Assembly (NCBI GenBank): GCA_905215675.1
Contig: CAJMRA010000012.1
Span: 1 to 16,673 of the forward strand
Direction: 5' to 3'
DNA: 16,673 nucleotides
Source of the DNA: an uncultured bacterium
Lineage (GTDB): Bacteria > Desulfobacterota > Desulfovibrionia > Desulfovibrionales > Desulfovibrionaceae
The notes beneath the pieces are model-generated. The model was not told the DNA's origin, did no database searches, and saw only the letters and a list, made by a program, of their open reading frames with translations. Within the stretch, counting starts at the first letter, position 1. Each line of letters starts with the position of its first letter. Below, one piece after another: positions 5,818-13,397 of this stretch. The position numbers and the translations under genes were made by a program.

Positions 5818-8800
5818 TCAGGCCGTGGCCGCCGCCTGCAGGGCGGCCACGGCGTCGAACTGCAAATGATTGACCGTCGCCAGCACAACGCCGTCGGCGT
5901 CCGCCGCCTGGGCATCGTACCGCACAAGCCGCTCGTCCATCCAGCAGCGGCGCACCCGCAGCGTGACGGGACCGCGCGCCGCCGCCGGAGCGGCAAAACG
6001 CAGAAAACCCACGGCTCCCAGCCGCCACAGGCCGCAGGGACTCGCGATATCGCCGGGAAGCGGCGTCGCGTCGTTCTTCCGCGCCCCGCCGGGAAGCAGC
6101 CCGAGGGAGACGGCCGCGGCCTGCGCCAGCGCCTCGAACATGACGACGCGACCGGTATAGCCCACACCGCCGGAAACCGCCAGTCTCGAAGCCGCTTCGC
6201 TCATGCGCGCATCGCAGGTGGTATCATCCACGACCGAAAATGCCTCCAGCAGCCGCCAGTCCCCGCCGTAGCCGCGTTGCCGGTAAAAGGCGGCGGGCAG
6301 GGCGTCGTCGTTTCCCGCCGCCGTCTCCGTCGGCCACAGCGGCGGCAGGGTTCCGCCGCCCGCTCCCATGAGCAGGACGGCGTGCGCCACGGGCGAACTC
6401 TGATTGCCCCGGCGTCCGTTGGCGGAAATAGCGCGCACGGACAGGGTCGCGGGACAGACGCGCGCCATGGCCCCGTCATGGCGCAGCCATTGCCCGGCGC
6501 GCACGTCGAACGCCGCCTCGCGCGTCACGCCCGGCGGCAGCAGCGGCGGCGCGGCAAAGCGGACATCCGACAGGCCTATGGGCGACAGCCACGGCAAAAA
6601 GAGGGAACCCGCCTCCAGAAGGGCCTGAAGGGCGCGGCTCAGGGGCAGCCACGGCGTCCCGCTGCCGGCGTCGCCGTGACCGGCCAGCATGGGGTCCGCA
6701 AACCGGGAAAAATGGCATTGCCCGTGCAGCAGGCCCGCGCGCGCCGCTTCCCTGCCGTCGGCCCGGCAGAAGACCAGCGGGAAGCGTTCGGGCCGATCGG
6801 CCACAAAGGGCGCCGGAGAGGACGCGGGAGAAGCTGTTGCGGCCCGGGCCCAGCAGATGCGCTCCCGTCCGCCGCAGGCCAGTTCGCGGGAAAGCAGATC
6901 GCCGAGTTCCCTGGGCGCGGGCGGTATGCCGTCATCCCAGAGACGCAGCAGACGGAAGGGCACGCCGAGCCGCGCGGCCTGCGCGGCAAGACAGCGTTCC
7001 ACAGGGGCGTCGTCGGCCGCGTCGCCCCGCGACAGCACATGACGCAGCAGACAGACGTAGCTCGCCGACGGCAGCAGCTCCTCCAGACCGGGCAATTCCG
7101 TCATGTCGGCCCGCGTCGCCACCATGAGGATGCCGTCCGGCGCGCCCTCGGCCGTCGACAGACGGCGGGCCGCCACCGCGTCGGACGCCGCCGACGCGGC
7201 GTCGTCCGACAACAGCACCTCGGCTCCCAGACGACGCAACGAGGACGCGGCTCCCGCAAGGGACGACGGCAGGATCAGCCGCGGCCCGAAGGGCGCCAGT
7301 CCGGCCGCGGCGTCCAGCGCGCGCGCCGCGTCGGCCTCGTCGAGAGGTCCGGCGGACAGCAGCGCCAGCGTCTGCCCGGGGCGCAGCTCCAGCCCCGCCC
7401 CGCAGGGATCGGACGGCAGCGCCGCCGCCTCCTCAAGCAGATGTTCGGGCGCGTAGCGCAGCAGCGGCTCGCGCACGCGCTTTCCGGCGGCGCGGTTTTC
7501 CGGCTGATGCGGGACGCCGCCGACAGGCGGCAGTCCGGACAGCACACGGGCCAGATCGCCCACCGTGGCCGCCTGCATGAGCGCGTCAAAATCAACCTTC
7601 TGTCCCAGACGTTCTTCCGCCTGCTGAATAATCAGGGGGAAACGGCTGGAGCGCAGGGCAAGATCGTAGCGCAAATCCATATCCGGCCGCAGCGAGGCCA
7701 CGGGGCGGCCGCTGGCTTCGGCCAGCAGTTCCAGCACCATGCGGCCGTGCGGCCCCAGATCGGGCGCGGGCGTTGCGGCCGGGGACGCCGGAACCGGCGC
7801 GCCGGAGCTTTCCTCGCTCTCGCCGCCGCGCGCGGCGGCCGCGCCGTAGATGGCGGCGCGCGGCAGGTGGCCCAGCGCATACAGGCGGGCGCAGGCCTGA
7901 CGCATGCTTTCCAGCTCGCGCCCCTTGCGCGCCGCCGGAATGCAGACGGCCTCGGGATCGCAGTCCAGCGTCAGGCCGCACATGGTGTCCTGCGGTCCCA
8001 GCTCCAGAAAATGGGTAATCCCGTCGCGCGAGCGCATCTGCTGCACGCACTCCACCCAGCGCACGGAATTTTCATCAAGATCGGCAATATATTCACAGAT
8101 GCGCGACTGCTCCGCAGGATAGAATCCCGTGGTGATGCAGCTCAGCAGCGGCATACGGGGGGCCTGCATCTCCAGCGCGTTGAGGCGGCGCAGGGAAAGA
8201 TCGCGCAAGACGCGCATGCTGGGATGATGAAAGGCCAGCGTCACATTAAGCATGATGGCCGGAATACGACGTTTGCGCAGGCTTTTCCGGGCCTCCAGCA
8301 GCATGTCGCGCGGCCCGCTGACAATGAACTGCCGCGGGGTATTGTAATTGGACACATAGAGCGAAGGCCACGTCCTGCGGGCTTCCTCGATGACGTCGGC
8401 CCCGGCATGCACGGCCATCATGCCGGTGTCCCGCGTGGCGCGGGCCTCCAGCTCGGCCATATGGGTCGCGCGCGTGTCCAGAATGTACCAGGCCACTTCC
8501 GGCGCATAGACGCCCGCAAAGCACAGGGCCATGAGCTCGCCGAGGCTGTGCCCGCACATGAGGGACGGTTGCAGGCCCAGCGAGGCGAACACGCTCCACT
8601 GGGCGTACTCCAGCAGGAAAAGATAGGGCTGCTGCCAGCGCGTCAGACCGATCTTTTCCACATCGCTCTCGTCCATGAGCGACAGCACGTCCCAGTCCGC
8701 CACGGCGGCGATGCGATCCATGGCGGCGCGGGCGGCGGGAAAGCCGTCGTAGAGCTCCCGTCCCATGCCGGGCCAGACGCTGCCCTGCCCGCAGCACATG

Positions 8801-9351
8801 ACGGCCAGACGGGACGTTGCGGACGACGGGGACAGCCAGACGCCCCGCTCGGCCAGCGCCTGCAGCGCTTCGGGCGAGGGCGTGCGCCCCAGCAGGGGAA
8901 GATGCTGCCGCCACAGGGGATCGGTACTGCCGAGATGCCAGATGTCCCCCTCATGGGGCACGTCGGCATAGCGCACGCCGTCAAGACAGATTTCCTCCGC
9001 CGCGGTCCTGTCTTCCGGCGGACGGGAGCGCAGCAGCCAGCAGCGGGGCGGCGTCGTTCCGCCGTCCAGCAGCAGCGCGCAGCCTCCGCCCAGACTCTCC
9101 GCGCGCCCGGCCACGGCGGCCCAGTCGCGCGGCACGCGCAGCGGCATGCCGAGACCGGCGCGCGCCGCGGCCTCCCGCCACTCTTCCGGCGAGCCTTCGC
9201 ACAACCAGACAAACGGACGACCGCCGGGCATCTGCCGTCGGGCGGCCGCCACGCCCGCCGCCACGACGGCGTCGGCGGCGGCGTCGCCGTCCAGCGGCAC
9301 CATGTCGGCCGCAAAGGAGGGAGAGGAAAGGGGGGCGCGAGTTTCTTGCAT
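5818..9351 (-). CDS. KS-less polyketide/fatty-acid synthase-like protein: AT-ACP-(KR-like)-DH
   Basis: A roughly 1177-residue cytosolic multidomain protein. After about 185 residues without a recognisable motif comes an acyltransferase domain: GQGSVWPGM (188-196), active-site GHSLGE with Ser269, and AFHHPSM with catalytic His375. A Pro/Ala/Ser linker (about 505-536) leads to a carrier domain whose attachment site reads LRSSRFP (Ser568) instead of the usual DSL. A Rossmann-like region (about 650-840) shows no GxGxxG-type NADPH motif and looks like a dead ketoreductase. The C-terminus is a double-hotdog dehydratase: His892 in an HxxxGxxxP motif, and a FabZ-like FEALAQ helix with Glu1073. No ketosynthase motif is present. 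The multidomain layout and the divergent alpha-oxoamine synthase recall RkpA/RkpG of rhizobial K-antigen loci. The start is uncertain: an in-frame ATG at 9423 would add 24 residues, but that stretch has rare codons and a strong hairpin. Confidence 0.85.
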   Translation of the reverse strand: MQETRAPLSSPSFAADMVPLDGDAAADAVVAAGVAAARRQMPGGRPFVWLCEGSPEEWREAAARAGLGMPLRVPRDWAAVAGRAESLGGGCALLLDGGTTPPRCWLLRSRPPEDRTAAEEICLDGVRYADVPHEGDIWHLGSTDPLWRQHLPLLGRTPSPEALQALAERGVWLSPSSATSRLAVMCCGQGSVWPGMGRELYDGFPAARAAMDRIAAVADWDVLSLMDESDVEKIGLTRWQQPYLFLLEYAQWSVFASLGLQPSLMCGHSLGELMALCFAGVYAPEVAWYILDTRATHMAELEARATRDTGMMAVHAGADVIEEARRTWPSLYVSNYNTPRQFIVSGPRDMLLEARKSLRKRRIPAIMLNVTLAFHHPSMRVLRDLSLRRLNALEMQAPRMPLLSCITTGFYPAEQSRICEYIADLDENSVRWVECVQQMRSRDGITHFLELGPQDTMCGLTLDCDPEAVCIPAARKGRELESMRQACARLYALGHLPRAAIYGAAAARGGESEESSGAPVPASPAATPAPDLGPHGRMVLELLAEASGRPVASLRPDMDLRYDLALRSSRFPLIIQQAEERLGQKVDFDALMQAATVGDLARVLSGLPPVGGVPHQPENRAAGKRVREPLLRYAPEHLLEEAAALPSDPCGAGLELRPGQTLALLSAGPLDEADAARALDAAAGLAPFGPRLILPSSLAGAASSLRRLGAEVLLSDDAASAASDAVAARRLSTAEGAPDGILMVATRADMTELPGLEELLPSASYVCLLRHVLSRGDAADDAPVERCLAAQAARLGVPFRLLRLWDDGIPPAPRELGDLLSRELACGGRERICWARAATASPASSPAPFVADRPERFPLVFCRADGREAARAGLLHGQCHFSRFADPMLAGHGDAGSGTPWLPLSRALQALLEAGSLFLPWLSPIGLSDVRFAAPPLLPPGVTREAAFDVRAGQWLRHDGAMARVCPATLSVRAISANGRRGNQSSPVAHAVLLMGAGGGTLPPLWPTETAAGNDDALPAAFYRQRGYGGDWRLLEAFSVVDDTTCDARMSEAASRLAVSGGVGYTGRVVMFEALAQAAAVSLGLLPGGARKNDATPLPGDIASPCGLWRLGAVGFLRFAAPAAARGPVTLRVRRCWMDERLVRYDAQAADADGVVLATVNHLQFDAVAALQAAATA

Positions 9352-9373
9352 GCTGAACTGTCCGTAGGGGGGA

Positions 9374-9390
9374 GGGGCGCGACGCGCCCC
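9374..9390. repeat. GC palindrome in the leader of the synthase gene
   Basis: GGGGCGCG and CGCGCCCC flank a single central A, a 17-bp palindrome followed on the minus strand by a C-run. If the start is at 9351 it lies in the untranslated leader, about 23 nt upstream of the ATG, where it could bind a regulator or affect translation. If translation starts at 9423 it is coding. Confidence 0.4.
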
Positions 9391-9453
9391 GAACAATATA
9401 GAAAAAGAGGATGCCGAAGACATCCCCCCACAAAATCTGGCAAAGAGTTACTC

Positions 9454-9482
9454 ATTCTATACAAGCGCTTTTCTCTTGTCCA
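9454..9482 (-). promoter_or_regulatory. Sigma70-like promoter for the synthase gene
   Basis: On the minus strand TGGACA (9482-9477) and TAGAAT (9459-9454) are 17 nt apart, a good match to the housekeeping consensus. The transcript would begin near 9447, giving a leader of about 95 nt to the ATG at 9351. A second possible -10 (TATATT, 9402-9397) lacks a good -35. Confidence 0.45.
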
Positions 9483-9510
9483 GCAGGGAACGGCAGGCCG
9501 CCGAACATGC

Positions 9511-9539
9511 TTGCCATAGACCACGCCGTCTGCTATCTT
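9511..9539 (+). promoter_or_regulatory. Sigma70-like promoter for the alpha-oxoamine synthase gene
   Basis: TTGCCA (9511-9516) and TATCTT (9534-9539) are separated by 17 nt. The start point would be near 9546, leaving a leader of about 90 nt before the ATG at 9638. Confidence 0.45.
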
Positions 9540-9637
9540 GGCTTGTTACGAAAATGCATACGTCCCCGTCGTCCGGCCCTCTCCGGCCGTCCGCGGCGGG
9601 CGCGTCATATTTTCCAATTATCTTTCGCGAGGTTGGC

Positions 9638-10954
9638 ATGAAGAAAAACCCTTCCGAACAGGCCGCAACGAACGCAGCGGCTCCGGAGCATGCATCCGCC
9701 GGGCAGGGCGCGCAGAGCTTCCTCCGCATGCGCTCCAAACTGTCGTTTGAACGGCTTGTGGAAATGGGCGCGAAAATGGGCATGGAAAACCCGCTTTTTT
9801 TGTGCCACGACGGCGCAGCCAAGGCCACGACCCGGATCAACGGCAAGGAATACATCAATTTTTCCACCTACGACTATCTTGATCTCAACACGCACCCCGA
9901 GATAACGGCGGCCGTGAACGAGGCCGCCCTGCGCTACGGCACCTCCGCCGGGGCGAGCCGCCTCGTGGGCGGCGAACGTCCGCCCCATCGCGTTCTTGAA
10001 CGCGCCATCGCCGACTTCTACGAAGTGGAGGACGCCATCGCCTATGTGAGCGGGCACGCCACCAACGTCTCCACGCTCGGCTTTCTCTTCGGCACGCGCG
10101 ACGCCATCTTCTATGACGGACTTGCCCACAACTCCCTCATGCAGGGCGCGCGGCTTTCCGGCGCGGAACGCTATTCCTACAATCACAACGACTGCGACGC
10201 CCTTGAAAAGATGCTGCGCGACCACCGCGCCCAGCACCGCCGGGCCGTCATCGTGACCGAAGGCCTGTTCAGCATGGACGGCAACATTCCCGATCTGCCC
10301 CGGCTGATCCGCCTCAAGAAGGAATTCGACTGCATGCTCATGGTCGACGAGGCCCATTCCCTCGGCGTGCTGGGCGCCACGGGGCGCGGCGTGCGCGAAT
10401 ACTTCGGCGTCAATCCCGACGACGTGGACATGTGGATGAGCACCCTGAGCAAGACGCTCTGCGGCTGCGGGGGCTTCATTGCCGGTCGTCACGAGCTCGT
10501 GGAATTCCTCAAGTACGGCTCGCCGGGCTTCGTCTTCAGCGTGGGCATGCCGCCCATCGTCGCCGCCGCCTGCGCCAAGGCTCTCGAACTGCTGCAACGC
10601 GAACCCGAACGCGTCCACAAAATTCAGCAGATCAGCCAGTTCTTCCTGCAGTACGCCCGGAGCAAGGGACTCGATACCGGCGCGGCCCAGGGCTACGCCA
10701 TCGTGCCCGTCATGGTGGGCGATTCCATGGTCGCGGGCTTTCTGGCCAACGCCCTCTTCCGGCGCGGCATCTATGTCATGCCCATCACCTTCCCCGCCGT
10801 CAAGGAAGGACAGGCGCGTCTGCGTTTCTTCCTCTCGGCCTCCCATACCGAAGAACTCATCCGCCGCGCGCTGGACGCGGTCGCCGAGGAAATTCCCCAC
10901 GCCCAGGAAATCGTGGACAACTACCGCCGCGAACACCAGGACGAAACGGAATAG
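9638..10954 (+). CDS. Alpha-oxoamine synthase (PLP-dependent; BioF/KBL/SPT family, RkpG-like)
   Basis: A 438-residue PLP enzyme of fold type I. Family motifs appear in order: FSTYDYLDL (75-83), the Gly/Ser stretch GTSAGASRLVGGERPPH (101-117), His164 in LAHNS where the ring-stacking histidine lies, EGLFSMDG (208-215), DEAHSLGVLGATGRG (237-251, Asp237 for the PLP nitrogen) and the Schiff-base lysine K272 in STLSKTLCGCGG. Members condense an acyl thioester with an amino acid and decarboxylate it to an alpha-amino ketone. Biotin synthesis is unlikely because no bio gene is near. The divergent synthase-like gene and the glycan genes suggest an acyl-carrier substrate and a sphingoid-like or RkpG-like role. 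The ATG at 9638 is chosen because GAGG lies 5 nt upstream and the family-like sequence begins soon after; an open frame reaches back to 9476. Confidence 0.85.
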   Translation: MKKNPSEQAATNAAAPEHASAGQGAQSFLRMRSKLSFERLVEMGAKMGMENPLFLCHDGAAKATTRINGKEYINFSTYDYLDLNTHPEITAAVNEAALRYGTSAGASRLVGGERPPHRVLERAIADFYEVEDAIAYVSGHATNVSTLGFLFGTRDAIFYDGLAHNSLMQGARLSGAERYSYNHNDCDALEKMLRDHRAQHRRAVIVTEGLFSMDGNIPDLPRLIRLKKEFDCMLMVDEAHSLGVLGATGRGVREYFGVNPDDVDMWMSTLSKTLCGCGGFIAGRHELVEFLKYGSPGFVFSVGMPPIVAAACAKALELLQREPERVHKIQQISQFFLQYARSKGLDTGAAQGYAIVPVMVGDSMVAGFLANALFRRGIYVMPITFPAVKEGQARLRFFLSASHTEELIRRALDAVAEEIPHAQEIVDNYRREHQDETE

Positions 10955-10961
10955 CGCATCC

Positions 10962-11014
10962 CGTCATGCTCCCGGTCCCGGCCGGGAGCATGACGTTCCC
11001 CGATCCGGGGGAAC
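10962..11014 (+). terminator. Tandem hairpins after the alpha-oxoamine synthase gene
   Basis: A 14-bp perfect stem with 6-nt loop (10962-10975 with 10982-10995) begins 7 nt after the stop codon. A second stem of 7 bp (10995-11001 with 11008-11014) follows at once. Neither has a T-run, so termination is uncertain; they may lower read-through into the glycosyltransferase genes or stabilise the upstream mRNA. The remaining spacer to 11104 shows no other feature. Confidence 0.45.
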
Positions 11015-11104
11015 GCCTTCCCGCCCCCACAGCCCGGATATGCACGCCCGCGTCATATCCCCGCTCCCCCCTGCGGGCATGGTTTCAGACCAAAGGAACT
11101 GCCG

Positions 11105-12412
11105 ATGCACGACAGCGACGTCCGGCCGCCATCCCCCGTCTTTCCTTCCGCACCGGATGCGCCCCTGCCGCATACCGGGTATGTGCTGCTCTGGTTCCCC
11201 CTTGCCTCGGAAACATTCATTTTCCATGAAGTGCGCCGCCTTGCGGAAATGGGCCTGCCCGTGCGCGTCTATACCATGTATGCCTCCCGCCTTGCGGGAT
11301 GCAGCAACGCCATGCGCGCGACCACCCTGCCCATACGTCATTTCGGCGTCCGCGCCGCGGGCCGCGCCTGCAAGGCCTTTCTGCGCGCGCTCCTCTCCCG
11401 CCCGCGCCTGACGCTCCGCATTGCGCGCGACGTGCTCTGCCACCGCCTGCGCACCTGGGAAACACGGCTGGAAGCCTTCGTCTGCTTCCTGTACGGTTTT
11501 CTGCTGGCCGAAGAAGCCCGGCGCGACGGCGTGGAACTGCTGCACGCCGCCTGGGGCAACGGCCCGGCCACGGCCGCCTGGGTGGCTTCCCGCCTGACGG
11601 GCATTCCCTTTTCCTTCACGGGACGCGCCAACGACATCTATCCCCAGGACGGCATCCTGCCCCTCAAGGCCCGCGACGCCCTGTTCATCCGTACCAACAA
11701 CAAGGCCAACGGCGCCTATCTGCGCGGCTTCTGCCCGCCCGATCAGCAGGACAAGGTGCACGTCGTCTACAACGGCCTTACCCTGGGACGCCGCCCCCCC
11801 AGTCTCGCCCCCTTCCTCCCGGAGTATCAGCTGCTCTCCATCGGCCGCTTCGTCCCCAAGAAGGGCTTCGACTATCTGCTCACGGCCCTTGCCCGCCTCC
11901 GGCGCGAACAGATACCCGTGCGCCTGACGCTGGTGGGCGACGGCCGTCTGCGCCGCTCCCTGAAACGCCGGTGCCGCCGCCTCGGCATCGCGGATATGGT
12001 GGACATGCCCGGCTTCCTGCCCCACGACAGGGTCGAAGCGCTCATGCGCAGCCATGACATCTTTCTCATGCCCAGCGTGCAGACCGCCAACGGAGATCGG
12101 GACGGTATTCCCAACGTCATCATGGAGGCCCTCTCCTGCCGCATGCCCGTCATCGCCACCGATGTCTGCGGCATCGGCGAAGTCATCCGCGACGGGGAAA
12201 CGGGGCTGCTCGTGCCCCAGCGCGATCCCCGCGCGCTGGCCGACGGCGTGCGCCGCCTGCTGGCGGATCGGGACGCCGCATTGCGCATGGCCGCGCAGGG
12301 GCGCGATCTGGTCCTGCACATGTTCGACAGCGAGGCCAACACCCGGCAGTTGCTGTGCCTCTACCGGGACAGCTGCGCCCGCGCCCGCGAAGAGTCCGCG
12401 CCCCATGCCTGA
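11105..12412 (+). CDS. GT4-family glycosyltransferase, first of a related pair
   Basis: A 435-residue GT-B fold enzyme. The N-terminal half (24-225) shows GYVLLWFPLASETFIF and an acceptor-side Rossmann domain. The C-terminal half has the GT4 donor signatures GRFVPKKGFDYLL (247-259), LVGDG (276-280), DIFLMPS (318-324) and DGIPNVIMEALSCRMPVIAT (333-352), the last containing the nucleotide-sugar-binding region with the family glutamate. Such enzymes transfer a sugar from a nucleotide-activated donor, usually with retention, to a glycan or lipid acceptor at the inner face of the membrane. AAGGAA lies 6 nt before the ATG. The deacetylase gene begins 8 bp before its end, so the genes are coupled. 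It is clearly paralogous to the enzyme at 13388-14692. The sugar and acceptor cannot be told. Confidence 0.85.
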   Translation: MHDSDVRPPSPVFPSAPDAPLPHTGYVLLWFPLASETFIFHEVRRLAEMGLPVRVYTMYASRLAGCSNAMRATTLPIRHFGVRAAGRACKAFLRALLSRPRLTLRIARDVLCHRLRTWETRLEAFVCFLYGFLLAEEARRDGVELLHAAWGNGPATAAWVASRLTGIPFSFTGRANDIYPQDGILPLKARDALFIRTNNKANGAYLRGFCPPDQQDKVHVVYNGLTLGRRPPSLAPFLPEYQLLSIGRFVPKKGFDYLLTALARLRREQIPVRLTLVGDGRLRRSLKRRCRRLGIADMVDMPGFLPHDRVEALMRSHDIFLMPSVQTANGDRDGIPNVIMEALSCRMPVIATDVCGIGEVIRDGETGLLVPQRDPRALADGVRRLLADRDAALRMAAQGRDLVLHMFDSEANTRQLLCLYRDSCARAREESAPHA

Positions 12413-13397
12413 TTCCCTGTTCGTTGTCGTCAGCCTCGACGTGGAGGAGGAGGGGCTGTTCGGCGGGCGCTATGCCTGCCGCCGCCCGTCCGTCCGCAAT
12501 ACGGCCTTTCTGCGCCGCCTGCTCCCCCTCATGGAACGCGGCGTGCGGCCGACGCTCTTCTGCGCCCACAGCGTCCTTGCCGACGACGCCTCCCGGGAAC
12601 ATCTGGCCGCCATGCAGGCGGCAGGCGCGGAAATCGGCGCGCACCTCCACCACTGGAATACGCCGCCCCTGCCCCCCGGCACGCCGGACAGCCTGCCCGC
12701 CGTGCCCGCCGCGGCCCTGTCGTCCTCCCTGCTGGCCGACAAGCTGCATACCCTGCTGACGGCCGCGCGCTCCCTGTCCTCCGCGCCCGTGACCAGCTTC
12801 CGCATGGGCCGCTGGGACGCGCATTCCCGACTCTGGCCGCTGCTGACCCGCGCCGGGATACGTCTCGACGCCTCGGTGCGTCCCCTGCACGGCAAACGCC
12901 GCGCCGCCGACGGGCTTGCCCTGAGTCCCGATCACTTTGACGCCCCCTCCCGGCCCTATACCATCGTCACGCCCCACGGCCCCCTGCTGGAAGTCCCCCT
13001 TTCCGTCGCCCCGCTGCTGCCGGGACTGCCGTCCCTGATTCGCGCCCTGCCGGGGCCGCTGCGCCGCCGCGCGCAGGCCAGCTTTCATCAGTGGGGAGCG
13101 CTGACCCTGCTGCCGGTGGAACATCCCCTGCCGCTCATGAACCTTGTGACGCGTACCCTGCTGCGCCGCGGCGCGCGCCTCCTTTCCCTGACCTGGCATT
13201 CCTCGGAAATGATGCCCGGCGGCGCGCCCCATATTCCCGACGAAGCCGCCGCGCGCCGCCTGCTCGACAAGATTTCCCGCTGGCTGGACGGCCTGGAATC
13301 CCGCCATGCCGTCACCTATCTCACCATGCGCGACGTCGCCGCCCACTGTCCGCCGCACGCCGCGCCCCCCCTTGCCGGAGACTGGACATGGCGCTGA
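12405..13397 (+). CDS. Polysaccharide deacetylase-like protein (NodB-related, WalW-like)
   Basis: A 330-residue protein with traces of the carbohydrate esterase 4 (NodB) fold: a leading strand with Asp12 (SLDVEEEG), PTLFCAHSVL (49-58), a histidine group GAEIGAHLHHWNTPP (74-88) in the place of the metal-binding motif, an arginine motif SFRMGRWDAH (131-140), and a late LTWHSSEMMPGG (262-273) near the usual last catalytic histidine. The WalW-type proteins of lipopolysaccharide loci share this pattern. The role would be removal of an N- or O-acetyl group from a sugar of the glycan. With no signal peptide it should act in the cytoplasm on a precursor. The ATG at 12405 lies within the end of the first glycosyltransferase gene, and its own end overlaps the second by 10 bp. 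Metal ligands were inferred by eye. Confidence 0.75.
   Translation: MPDSLFVVVSLDVEEEGLFGGRYACRRPSVRNTAFLRRLLPLMERGVRPTLFCAHSVLADDASREHLAAMQAAGAEIGAHLHHWNTPPLPPGTPDSLPAVPAAALSSSLLADKLHTLLTAARSLSSAPVTSFRMGRWDAHSRLWPLLTRAGIRLDASVRPLHGKRRAADGLALSPDHFDAPSRPYTIVTPHGPLLEVPLSVAPLLPGLPSLIRALPGPLRRRAQASFHQWGALTLLPVEHPLPLMNLVTRTLLRRGARLLSLTWHSSEMMPGGAPHIPDEAAARRLLDKISRWLDGLESRHAVTYLTMRDVAAHCPPHAAPPLAGDWTWR

Larger units (their letters stand above)
9352..9637. promoter_or_regulatory. Divergent promoter region
   Basis: This 286-bp stretch separates the synthase-like gene (minus) from the alpha-oxoamine synthase (plus). It contains a promoter-like pair for each direction (9454-9482 minus, 9511-9539 plus), 28 bp apart, and a strong palindrome at 9374-9390. 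Part of it is an in-frame extension of the synthase gene back to 9423. I see no other gene here. Confidence 0.55.

Noticed and set aside
5818..9351. Nonribosomal peptide synthetase or complete modular polyketide synthase
   Set aside because: No adenylation, condensation, ketosynthase or thioesterase motif is present.
5719..9519. Very long plus-strand open frame opposite the synthase gene
   Set aside because: It is Arg/Gly/His/Gln-rich without domains and mirrors the real minus-strand gene; an artefact of GC-rich codon use.
9638..10954. Assignment as BioF (biotin) or KBL (threonine breakdown)
   Set aside because: No bioA/B/D or tdh neighbour, and the gene pairs with a synthase-like gene. Sequence alone does not exclude them, so only the broad family is claimed.
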